From assembly GCA_026398615.1 (NCBI GenBank), contig JAPLSN010000008.1:1-64000 (forward strand): DNA of 64,000 nucleotides, in the 5' to 3' direction. A program made the position numbers and the translations under genes. Position 1 is the first letter of the stretch, and the number at the start of each line of letters is the position of its first letter. The notes beneath the pieces are model-generated. The model saw only the letters and a list, made by a program, of their open reading frames with translations. It was not told where the DNA came from and made no database searches. The DNA comes from Spirochaetota bacterium. Lineage in GTDB: Bacteria > Spirochaetota > Spirochaetia > Treponematales > UBA12059. Positions 55,298-63,318 of the stretch are shown piece after piece.

Positions 55298-56641
55298 TCA
55301 GTTCTGGAACGCGCGGAATTCGACCGGCGAACCGGGAGCGGCCATCGCGATGGCGCCGCTCAGGTCGCCTTCCGCGAGGGGCGAAAGCGTCAGCTTCGTG
55401 CCTTCGATCCTGTAGAGCCAGTGCGCGATCGCGTCCCGGCCGTCGTACTTCAGGCTGAACCCGCCGTTCCAAGACCCGTCCAGCGCGTCCGACACGAAGA
55501 TGTCAAGTTCGATCGACCCCTCCCCGGCGGTCAGTGCGGGATCCTCCGACGGCGCGGCCGCCGTGAAGCGCTTCGCCCGCGTGACGGTGAAGGTCGTCCC
55601 GTCATCCGATCCGCAGGGCGAAACCCGGACGATGCCCGCGAGGGCGGTCATCCGCCTGAGTTCTTCCGTCTGGACGATGACGCGGATGTCGCCCGGGAAG
55701 AGGGAGAAGCTCCGGGAATCAGGCGCATCTTCCTTTTCGAAAGTGACGGTCACCCGATCCTTGCCGTTGAAGGCGAGGACGACGGGCTGGTCGTCGAAGC
55801 GCCATGAACCGTTCTTCTGCCTCGTGATTGCCTCGTACTTCACGATCCTCGAGAGGTCGGGCAACTCGATCCTGATGGTCTTGCGCACCGCGTCGGGGAA
55901 CAGGCCGAAACGGAGGTCGAAGCGCGAGAGGTCGATCCTGCCGGACTCTGCCATCGTCGGAAACCAGTCCGGCCTCCAGGTCCTGCCGAAGAGCTGGGAC
56001 ACCTGGTCCGATCCCGCCGCGGCCGCATCCTCGAGCACGGGCCTGTCTTCCTTCGTTTCGTCGTACATCCTCAGCTGGTTGGAAAACACGTAACCGCGGG
56101 TGCCGTCCGTCGCGAGAGCCAGGTACCAGTCGCCCTCGAGGGGCTTGCCGCCGGTCATGACGACCTGTCCTTCGACCTTTTCGAGGAGCTTGACCGGTTC
56201 GGAGAACTTCAGGCGGTAAACCTGCTTTTCGAGGTTGGACGGCGCCTTCCTGAGGGCGAGGCCGTCACGGAGCGTGAGGCCGTATATACGCGCGAGGGCG
56301 CGGAAAGCTTGCGCGTAGCGTTCGGCTGCGGACTTGTTCGCAAAGGGTTCGATGCGCCAGAGCGGCACTTCGACATTTTCGCGCGTCCCGGGCGCTTCGA
56401 CGACGAAGACGTGGTTGATGTTGGACTTGATGCGGATCGGGACCACGGCGCCGCCCGGGATAGGCAGGTCTTTCGACGCGGGCGTCCCCTCGGCCACGTT
56501 CGTCCCCGTTCCCGCTTCCGCGGCCGCGGAGGGGTCGAAGGTCCACAGGACGACGCCCCAGCCGAACAAGCCCGAACAGCCCGACATGGAAGCGGCCGCG
56601 AAGGCCAGGACCATGGCCGGGAGGAAACGGCGCGATTTCAT
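55298..56641 (-). CDS. Lipoprotein with SH3-like segment, function unknown
   Basis: Lipid-anchored protein of 447 residues. The signal ends in the lipobox MSGC (Cys about 22). The first half includes an SH3-like stretch (EPVKLLEKVEGQVVMTGGKPLEGDWYLALATDGTRGYVFSNQLRMYDE); the second half is beta-rich (TIRIELPDLSRIVKYEAITRQKNGSWRFD, DIRVIVQTEELRRMTALAGIVRVS) and may bind a ligand or the cell wall. No enzyme motif. A -10 7 bases before the ATG suggests a leaderless message, and the ABC-F gene follows. Confidence 0.75.
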   Translation of the reverse strand: MKSRRFLPAMVLAFAAASMSGCSGLFGWGVVLWTFDPSAAAEAGTGTNVAEGTPASKDLPIPGGAVVPIRIKSNINHVFVVEAPGTRENVEVPLWRIEPFANKSAAERYAQAFRALARIYGLTLRDGLALRKAPSNLEKQVYRLKFSEPVKLLEKVEGQVVMTGGKPLEGDWYLALATDGTRGYVFSNQLRMYDETKEDRPVLEDAAAAGSDQVSQLFGRTWRPDWFPTMAESGRIDLSRFDLRFGLFPDAVRKTIRIELPDLSRIVKYEAITRQKNGSWRFDDQPVVLAFNGKDRVTVTFEKEDAPDSRSFSLFPGDIRVIVQTEELRRMTALAGIVRVSPCGSDDGTTFTVTRAKRFTAAAPSEDPALTAGEGSIELDIFVSDALDGSWNGGFSLKYDGRDAIAHWLYRIEGTKLTLSPLAEGDLSGAIAMAAPGSPVEFRAFQN

Positions 56642-56648
56642 GGGCGGA

Positions 56649-56678
56649 AGTCTACACCGCTCCGGGCGATTTCCGCAA
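56649..56678 (-). promoter_or_regulatory. Leaderless-type promoter of the lipoprotein/ABC-F operon
   Basis: Minus strand TTGCGG (56673-56678), 18 bp, TAGACT (56649-56654), then 7 bases to ATG 56641. Confidence 0.55.
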
Positions 56679-56787
56679 CACGGTCGGAACGGGCGAGCCG
56701 GCTCCCGGGCGGTCGCTTGTAATCCGCCGCGTCGGGAATTATCCTGATATCTCGGCATATCCGCAGCTTGTTTTTCGGGAGAGGCCC

Positions 56788-57771
56788 ATGGCGCACGGCA
56801 AGGAATATTCCCTCGGCATCGACATCGGCGGCACGAAGGTTCTCGCGACCGTGTTCGACGAAGGGATGCGGCCGGTCGCGACCAGCAAGGAACGGACGCC
56901 GACGGGCCACCCTGCTTCCGAGTTCGCGCGCATGGTTCATTCCGTCGGCGAGGCCGCCGCGAGGAAAACCGGGATGCCCCTGTCCGGGTTCAGGGCGATC
57001 GGCGCCGCCGTGGCGGCGCCCCTGGACCGGAAGCGCGGCTACGTGATCGAGGCGCCCAACATGGGGCTTTCCGACTACCCCTTGCGCGACGAATTGTCGA
57101 GACTCTTCGACCGGCCCGTCGTCCTCGAGAACGACGCGCAGGCAGGTGTCCTCGGGGAGCTCCGCGCGGGCGCCCTGAAAGGCTGCCGCACCGCGGCCGG
57201 GCTCTTCATCGGCACGGGGATAGGCGGCGGTATCGTCATCGACGGGCAGCTGTACCGCGGCTCGACGGGGTCCGCGGGCGAGTTCGGCCACATGACACTC
57301 CTCGAAGGCGGCCCGTCCTGCGGCTGCGGCGGCTACGGACATCTGGAAGCCCTCGCCTCGAGGACCTCCATGGCCAAGGACGCCGCGGCCGCCGCACTCG
57401 CGGGCAAGACGCCCGAGGCTTTCGCGGAGGCGGGAACCGACCTGGGAAAATTCAGGAGTTCCGTGTTCGAGAAATCGGTGGGCGCGGGGGAAACGGTGAC
57501 CAGGCGCATCGTCGAGCGTTCCGCGCTGTGGGTGGGCGTCGCGCTCGCGAACATCGTCGTCGCGCTGAACCCGGAAGCGATCGTGCTGGGCGGCGGCGTG
57601 GTCATGAGGTTCGGGGAAAGCTACCGGCGCGCGGCCGAACGCGCGATGGAGGAGCGCCTCATGCCGGGACTCGCGGCGACGGTGAGGATCCTGCTGTCGG
57701 TCCTGGGCGACGACGCCGTCGCCGCGGGCGCCGCGGCCGCGGCCATCGAGGCGGAAGGGGGCGGGGCGTGA
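56788..57771 (+). CDS. ROK-family sugar kinase
   Basis: Sugar kinase of 327 residues: phosphate-1 motif LGIDIGGTKVLATVFD, catalytic Asp in LENDAQAGVLGEL, and adenosine/phosphate-2 FIGTGIGGGIVIDG. The ROK zinc motif CXCGXXGCXE is changed to SCGCGGYGHLEAL, with His for the last Cys. No helix-turn-helix, so it is a kinase and not a repressor. Its stop overlaps the ppx start (GTGA), and ppk follows, so a polyphosphate-using glucokinase is a reasonable hypothesis. GGGAGAGG precedes the ATG. Confidence 0.88.
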   Translation: MAHGKEYSLGIDIGGTKVLATVFDEGMRPVATSKERTPTGHPASEFARMVHSVGEAAARKTGMPLSGFRAIGAAVAAPLDRKRGYVIEAPNMGLSDYPLRDELSRLFDRPVVLENDAQAGVLGELRAGALKGCRTAAGLFIGTGIGGGIVIDGQLYRGSTGSAGEFGHMTLLEGGPSCGCGGYGHLEALASRTSMAKDAAAAALAGKTPEAFAEAGTDLGKFRSSVFEKSVGAGETVTRRIVERSALWVGVALANIVVALNPEAIVLGGGVVMRFGESYRRAAERAMEERLMPGLAATVRILLSVLGDDAVAAGAAAAAIEAEGGGA

Positions 57772-59303
57772 GCGCGGGAACGGTGGCGGTCATAGAGATC
57801 GGTTCGACGGGCGTGCGCGCGGTGATCGCCGAGATCGATCCCGACGGGGCGTACCGGATCATCGACCGTGCCGAGAAGCCGGTCGCCTTCGGGCGGGACG
57901 TATTCAATTCGGGCGCCGTCAGCCGCGAGACGACCGGGCAGGCCATCGCGGTCCTGCGCGGCATGCGCGAGCTTCTCAGGTCGTACGGAATCGAGCCGAA
58001 AGACGCGCGCGTCATAGCGACGAGCGCGCTCAGGGAAGCGTCGAACCGGGACACCTTCGCGGACCGCGTCTTCCTGCGGACCGGATTTTCGGTGGACGTC
58101 ATCGAAGCCATCGAGGAAAACCACCTCATGTACCTAGCCGTGCGGCGGGCGCTCGGCGACGATTACCGGCAGATCGCCCGCTCCAATTCCGTGATCCTCG
58201 ACGTTGGCGGCGGTTCGACCGAAATTATGCTGCTGCGGAGGGGCAAGATGGCCGCCGCACACTCGCTGCGCATCGGTACGGTGCGGATCGACGAGCAGAT
58301 GAGGGCCGCGAGCGGCGTCGCCGATTACCTCTCACGCTACCTGTCGGACAACGTGCGCACGACCTGCGACATGCTCGACGCCGACCTGCCGCTTTCGAGC
58401 GTAAGAACCTTCATCGTGCTCGGCGGCGACGCCAGGACCGTGGCGCGCGCGGTGGGGCAGGCGACGGAGCGGGAGTACGCGGTCGTGACGAGGGCGAATT
58501 TCATCCGTTTCGTCGACGCTCTCGCCGGCCTCTCGCCCGAGGACATCGTCGAGCGCTTCAGGCTGCGCTACGACGAGGCGGAAGCCTTCGCCCCGGGGCT
58601 CACCGTGGCCAGGCTGTTCCTGGAGCGCACGAGCGCGGAAGACCTCGTCGTTCCGCTCGCCTCCATGCGGGACGGACTCCTCGTGGACCTGGCGGGCGGT
58701 CCCGACTCCAAATTCAGGAAGACCCTGGACGCGCAGGTTCTCGCGTCGGCAGTCAGCCTCGGGAGGAAATACCGCTTCGACGAAGCGCATTCGAAGCACG
58801 TCGCATCCCTCGCCGCGACGATTTTCGACCGCCTGGCTTCGGAACATGGCCTGGGCAGGCGGGAGCGCCTTCTCCTCGAGGCCGCGGCCATTTTGCACGA
58901 CGTCGGAACCTTCATACGCTCCGGCGGCCACCACCGCCACTCCGAGTACATCGTGCTCAACAGCGAGCTGTTCGGCCTCCATCTCGACGACCAGGTCATC
59001 GTGGCCAATTGCGTCCGCTACCACCGGAAGGCCGGGCCCAATTCGAGCCACCCAAATTTCATGGGGCTCTCGCGCGAAGACCGCACGATAGTCCGGAAGC
59101 TGGCGGCCATACTGCGCGTCGCCGACTCGCTCGACCGCGGGCACTCGCAATCCGTTTCGATCACGGGCGCGGAACTCAGGGAAGACCGGCTGGTACTGGC
59201 GACGGAATCCCGGGGCGGTGACCTGTCCCTGGAACGCGTGTCGCTCGCCGAAAAGGGCGACATGTTCGAGGATGTCTTCGGCCTCAAGGTGATGCTCTCA
59301 TGA
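57768..59303 (+). CDS. ppx: Ppx/GppA phosphatase with HD domain
   Basis: Exopolyphosphatase/pppGpp phosphatase of 511 residues: VAVIEIGSTGVRAVIAEI, ATSALREASNRDTF (second phosphate loop) and SVILDVGGGSTEIMLL. The C-terminal third (about 330-511) is an HD domain (AAAILHDVGTFIRSGGHHRHSEYIV with the His-Asp pair), as in E. coli Ppx. GTG 57768 overlaps the ROK stop, and its own stop overlaps ppk (ATGA). Confidence 0.92.
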   Translation: MSAGTVAVIEIGSTGVRAVIAEIDPDGAYRIIDRAEKPVAFGRDVFNSGAVSRETTGQAIAVLRGMRELLRSYGIEPKDARVIATSALREASNRDTFADRVFLRTGFSVDVIEAIEENHLMYLAVRRALGDDYRQIARSNSVILDVGGGSTEIMLLRRGKMAAAHSLRIGTVRIDEQMRAASGVADYLSRYLSDNVRTTCDMLDADLPLSSVRTFIVLGGDARTVARAVGQATEREYAVVTRANFIRFVDALAGLSPEDIVERFRLRYDEAEAFAPGLTVARLFLERTSAEDLVVPLASMRDGLLVDLAGGPDSKFRKTLDAQVLASAVSLGRKYRFDEAHSKHVASLAATIFDRLASEHGLGRRERLLLEAAAILHDVGTFIRSGGHHRHSEYIVLNSELFGLHLDDQVIVANCVRYHRKAGPNSSHPNFMGLSREDRTIVRKLAAILRVADSLDRGHSQSVSITGAELREDRLVLATESRGGDLSLERVSLAEKGDMFEDVFGLKVMLS

Positions 59304-61438
59304 AGCGCGGCCGGGGTGGAGGATCGATGAAGGATCAGGTCAGGCTGTTCAACCGGGAGCTGTCCTGGGTGGAATTCAACGCGCGCGTGCTCGAGGAGGC
59401 CCTCGACCGTTCGAACCCTCCGCTGGAACGGCTCAAGTTCATCTCGATCGTCGGCTCGAATTTCGACGAATTCTTCATGGTCAGGGTCGCCGCCATCAAG
59501 GCCGCGATACGTTCCGGGGAAGCGATGCCCGACGCTGCCGGGATGACCCCGGAAGCCCTGCTCGCGGCGATCGGGCACAGGGTCCGCGAGCTGACGGCGA
59601 AAGCCAACGAGTGCATGGCGAACGACATCCTGCCTGAGCTTGCCGGGGCCGGACTCGTCGTCCTGCGTCCCGCGGCCTGGACGCCTTCCCAGATGATGAA
59701 CCTCGGGGAGTTCTACCGCAACCGCGTCGTACCGACCCTCACCCCGCTTTCCGTCGGACACGAGTGCGGCTTCCCGAGCACGGGGAACCTGCGTATCCAC
59801 GCAGCCTTCCTCCTCGAGCCCGACGACGGAATCGGGGATCCGGCCGGCAGGCGGCTCGCGATCGTCCAGGTGCCGCACAACGTGGAGCGTTTCGTGCCGG
59901 TGGCCTCCGACGACGGGACGACCCGCGTGGCGCTGCTCGACGATATCGTCCTCGCGTTCGGGCATTCGCTGTTTCCCGGCTATTCGGCGCGGGAGCGCAT
60001 CCTCTTCAAGGTCACCCGCGACGCCGATATCGGCGTGGACGAGGACCGCGACGACGACTTCGTGGCGGCCATGGAGGAAGTCCTCGTGAACCGGCAGAAC
60101 TCCTGGCCGGTCTGCCTCGCCGTCTCCGAAGGTTCCGCGGAGCTCCGCGACATGCTGCGGGATGCCGTCGGGCTCTCCGAAGGCGACGTCTACGGGATGG
60201 CGGGGCAGATCGACCTCCGTTCCTTCATGGAGCTGTCCCAGGTGAAGGGATTCGACTCCCTGCGGTTCCCGCCCGCCAAGCCCGCAGAAACCGGGGCTTT
60301 CTCCGGGGAGCGATCCGTCTGGGACGAGATCCTGAAGCGTGACATCCTCCTCCACGTGCCCTACGAGTCGTTTTCCCCAGTCATCCGTTTCGTGGAGGAA
60401 GCCGCCTTCGACCCCGCCGTCCTCGCCATCAAGATGACCCTCTACAGGACCTCCGGCGATTCCCCGGTGGTGAAAGCCCTCACCGCCGCCGCCCGGAACG
60501 GCAAGCAGGTGACGGTCGTCGTGGAGCTCAAGGCCAGGTTCGACGAAGCCCGCAACATCGCCTGGGCCGGCCGGCTCGAGCAGGCCGGCGCCATCGTCGT
60601 CTATGGGCTCGCGAGGCTCAAGGTCCACGCGAAGGCCATCCTCGTGATCCGCCGGGAGGACGACGGCTCGATTCTCAGGTACGCGCACCTGTCGACGGGC
60701 AACTACAACGACAGGACGGCCAGGCTCTACGCCGACCTCTCCCTGTTCACGGTGAACGAGGCGGTCTGCTACGACGTCGGGCTCTTCTTCAACGCGATCA
60801 CCGGGGTCTCCGACATGAGGGAATTCAGGACCATCGCGGTGGCTCCCTTCGGGCTCAAGCGCCGGATCATCTCGATGATAGACCGGGAAGCGGAGCGCAG
60901 CACCCGGGAAAACCCGGGGCTCATCATGGCGAAAATGAACGCGTTGGCTGACGTCGACGTGGTGGAAGCCCTCTACCGCGCGTCCTCGCGGGGCGTACGG
61001 GTGCTCCTCAACGTGCGCGGGGTCTGCGTCCTCGTCCCGGGCGTCCCGGGGTTGTCGGAAAACGTCACGGTGGTCTCGGTGGTGGGCCGGGTGCTCGAGC
61101 ACGCGCGCGCGTTCCACTTCAGGAACGGCGGCGCTGGGGAAACCTACCTCTCGTCGGCGGACTGGATGCCGCGCAACCTGGACCGCAGGATCGAACTCCT
61201 GTTCCCCGTGTTCGACGAACGGGCGCGCGCCAGGGTCCGGGACGTGCTCGAATCCTATTTCAGGGACACGAGGAAAGCCCGCGTCCTGATGCCGTCGGGC
61301 GAATGGCGGAAGGCGAAGCCGGCGGACGGGGCGGAACCCTTTTCCGCCCAGGACAGCTTGCGGCAGCGGGCCGAATCCCTCGTCGCCGGGGTCGACGAAG
61401 ACAGCCGGGATTCCCTCGTCGTGCGCCGCAAGCCCTGA
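59300..61438 (+). CDS. ppk: Polyphosphate kinase 1
   Basis: Makes long-chain polyphosphate from ATP, 712 residues. The N-terminal domain FNRELSWVEFNARVLEEALD and the two catalytic histidines are present: LKVHAKAILVIRRE (phosphorylated His) and RYAHLSTGNYNDRTARLYADLSLFT. It is coupled to ppx by ATGA, giving synthesis and breakdown of polyphosphate from one message. ATG 59327 (MKDQVRLF) is an alternative start nearer the usual N-terminus. Confidence 0.96.
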   Translation: MKRGRGGGSMKDQVRLFNRELSWVEFNARVLEEALDRSNPPLERLKFISIVGSNFDEFFMVRVAAIKAAIRSGEAMPDAAGMTPEALLAAIGHRVRELTAKANECMANDILPELAGAGLVVLRPAAWTPSQMMNLGEFYRNRVVPTLTPLSVGHECGFPSTGNLRIHAAFLLEPDDGIGDPAGRRLAIVQVPHNVERFVPVASDDGTTRVALLDDIVLAFGHSLFPGYSARERILFKVTRDADIGVDEDRDDDFVAAMEEVLVNRQNSWPVCLAVSEGSAELRDMLRDAVGLSEGDVYGMAGQIDLRSFMELSQVKGFDSLRFPPAKPAETGAFSGERSVWDEILKRDILLHVPYESFSPVIRFVEEAAFDPAVLAIKMTLYRTSGDSPVVKALTAAARNGKQVTVVVELKARFDEARNIAWAGRLEQAGAIVVYGLARLKVHAKAILVIRREDDGSILRYAHLSTGNYNDRTARLYADLSLFTVNEAVCYDVGLFFNAITGVSDMREFRTIAVAPFGLKRRIISMIDREAERSTRENPGLIMAKMNALADVDVVEALYRASSRGVRVLLNVRGVCVLVPGVPGLSENVTVVSVVGRVLEHARAFHFRNGGAGETYLSSADWMPRNLDRRIELLFPVFDERARARVRDVLESYFRDTRKARVLMPSGEWRKAKPADGAEPFSAQDSLRQRAESLVAGVDEDSRDSLVVRRKP

Positions 61439-61468
61439 ACGGGACGCGCGGCGCACGGAGGAAACCGG

Positions 61469-63232
61469 TCAGGAGAGCCCGGTGATCTTTCCCGTTTCGG
61501 TATCGATGTCCATTCCCATGAAGGCGGGTTTCGAGGAGAGGCCCGGCATGGTGCTGATTTCGCCCGAGATCGGGTAGATGAAGCCGGCGCCCGCCGCCAG
61601 GCGGATGTTGGTCACGGGGAAGACGAAGCCTTTCGGCGCTCCCTTGACCGACGGGTCGTGCGACAGCGAGTACTGGGTCTTGGCCATGCAGATCGGGAGT
61701 CCCGCGCAGCCGATGTCGGTGTAGGTGGCGATGGACGCTTCCGCTTCAGCCGTGTAGGTGACCGATCCCGCGCCGTAGACTTCGCGGGCGATGCGCTCGA
61801 TCTTCTCCTTGATCGTGAGCTCGAGCGGGTAGAAGGGCTTCACGTCGTGCGGCGTGGAAGCCGCCCTGTCGACGGCCTTCGCGAGTTCCACCGCGCCGTC
61901 GCCGCCCTGCGCCCAGTTGTGGACGACCACGGCGTCCGCGGCCCCGGCCTTCACGGCAGCCTCGCGGACCAGGTCCCACTCGGCCGGGGAATCGCTCGGG
62001 AACGCGTTGATGGCCACCACCGCCGGGATTCCGAACATTCTGACGATGCGCAGGTGCTCGACGAGGTTGGGCACTCCCTTGCGGACGAGTTCGGCGTTTT
62101 CTTCCTTGTATTCCCTGGCCAGCGGCTTGCCGGGGACGACCTTGGGGCCGCCGCCGTGCATCTTGAGGGCGCGGATCGTGGCCACCACGACCGCGGCGTC
62201 CGGGTACAGTCCGCTCGTCCTGCACTTGATGTCCAGGAATTTCTCGAGCCCCATGTCGGCGCCGAATCCGCTTTCCGTGATGACGTAATCCGAGATGCGC
62301 GTCGCGGCTATGTCCGCGAGGATGGAACTGTTCCCGTGGGCGATATTCGCGAACGGGCCCGCGTGGACGAACGCCAGCTGTTCCTCGAGGGTCTGGAGGA
62401 TGTTGGGCTGGAGGGCGTCCTTGAGGAGTATCGTCATCGCGCCCGCGACGCCCATGTCCTCGGTGGTGATGGCCTTGCCGGAGCGGTCGACGCCGACCAC
62501 GATACGGCCTATCCGCTCCCGGAGGTCGCGGAGGCTCTTCGCCAGCGCGAGGATCGCCATGACCTCGCTCGCGACGGCGATGTCGAACCCGGATTCCCGC
62601 AAGGGGGCGTTGTCGAGGCCGCCGACGCCGAGGATGATCTTGCGCAGGACCCTGTCGTTGATGTCGACGACGCGGCGCCACCAGATGTTGTACTGGTCGA
62701 AATTGAGCTTTTTCAGCCCCTGCTTTTCGAAATACGCGTCGCTCCAGCGGCTCTCGTGGTAGACGCGGGCGTCGAGCGCCGCCGCGCACAGGTTGTGGGC
62801 CGCCGCGACGGCGTGGATATCCCCCGTGAGGTGGAGGTTGAAGTCTTCCATGGGGACTATCTGGCTGTAGCCGCCGCCGGCCGCGCCACCCTTGATGCCG
62901 AAGGTCGGGCCCATCGAGGGCTGGCGGATGGCGCAGGAGGCTTTCTTCCCGATCTTCCCGAGTCCCTGCGCAAGGCCGACGGTCGTGGTCGTCTTGCCCT
63001 CCCCGAGCGGGGTCGGCGTGATGGCGGTGACGTCGATATACCGGGCACGCACCGGTTTCTTTTCGAGTTCCCTGATGAATGCGAGACGGACCTTGGCCTT
63101 GTACCTGCCGAACAGGTCGATGTCGTCCGGACCGATGCCGTACCCGGCGGCGATCTCGGAAATGGGGCGGATCCTGGCTTCCTGGGCGATCACGATGTCG
63201 CTTGGAACGGGGCTGCGTTTCTCTATGGACAT
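61469..63232 (-). CDS. fhs: Formate-tetrahydrofolate ligase
   Basis: ATP-dependent 10-formyl-THF synthetase of 587 residues (usual about 555-560). ATP loop TPTPLGEGKTTTTVGLAQGL, FGIKGGAAGGGYSQIVPMEDFNLHLTGD, and the TESGFGADMGLEKFLDIKCR stretch are diagnostic. It feeds formate into the one-carbon pool, typical of anaerobes. A GAGGAGG SD and a good promoter precede it. The 5-formyl-THF cyclo-ligase at 24036 works in the same pool. Confidence 0.97.
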   Translation of the reverse strand: MSIEKRSPVPSDIVIAQEARIRPISEIAAGYGIGPDDIDLFGRYKAKVRLAFIRELEKKPVRARYIDVTAITPTPLGEGKTTTTVGLAQGLGKIGKKASCAIRQPSMGPTFGIKGGAAGGGYSQIVPMEDFNLHLTGDIHAVAAAHNLCAAALDARVYHESRWSDAYFEKQGLKKLNFDQYNIWWRRVVDINDRVLRKIILGVGGLDNAPLRESGFDIAVASEVMAILALAKSLRDLRERIGRIVVGVDRSGKAITTEDMGVAGAMTILLKDALQPNILQTLEEQLAFVHAGPFANIAHGNSSILADIAATRISDYVITESGFGADMGLEKFLDIKCRTSGLYPDAAVVVATIRALKMHGGGPKVVPGKPLAREYKEENAELVRKGVPNLVEHLRIVRMFGIPAVVAINAFPSDSPAEWDLVREAAVKAGAADAVVVHNWAQGGDGAVELAKAVDRAASTPHDVKPFYPLELTIKEKIERIAREVYGAGSVTYTAEAEASIATYTDIGCAGLPICMAKTQYSLSHDPSVKGAPKGFVFPVTNIRLAAGAGFIYPISGEISTMPGLSSKPAFMGMDIDTETGKITGLS

Positions 63233-63265
63233 GATTCCTCCTCGATCCGGAATATGGCGAAGGTA

Positions 63266-63294
63266 AAGCTACAACGGCTTGCCGGACAGGTCAA
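63266..63294 (-). promoter_or_regulatory. Promoter of the formate-THF ligase gene
   Basis: Minus strand TTGACC (63289-63294), 17 bp, TAGCTT (63266-63271), with a leader of about 27 bases containing GAGGAGG. Confidence 0.55.
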
Positions 63295-63318
63295 TCGGCA
63301 AAAAACCGGCAGGGCTGA

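Noticed and set aside
59018-61456. 812-codon minus-strand frame over ppk
   Set aside because: Antisense to Ppk1, which has all catalytic motifs; the frame has no family features.
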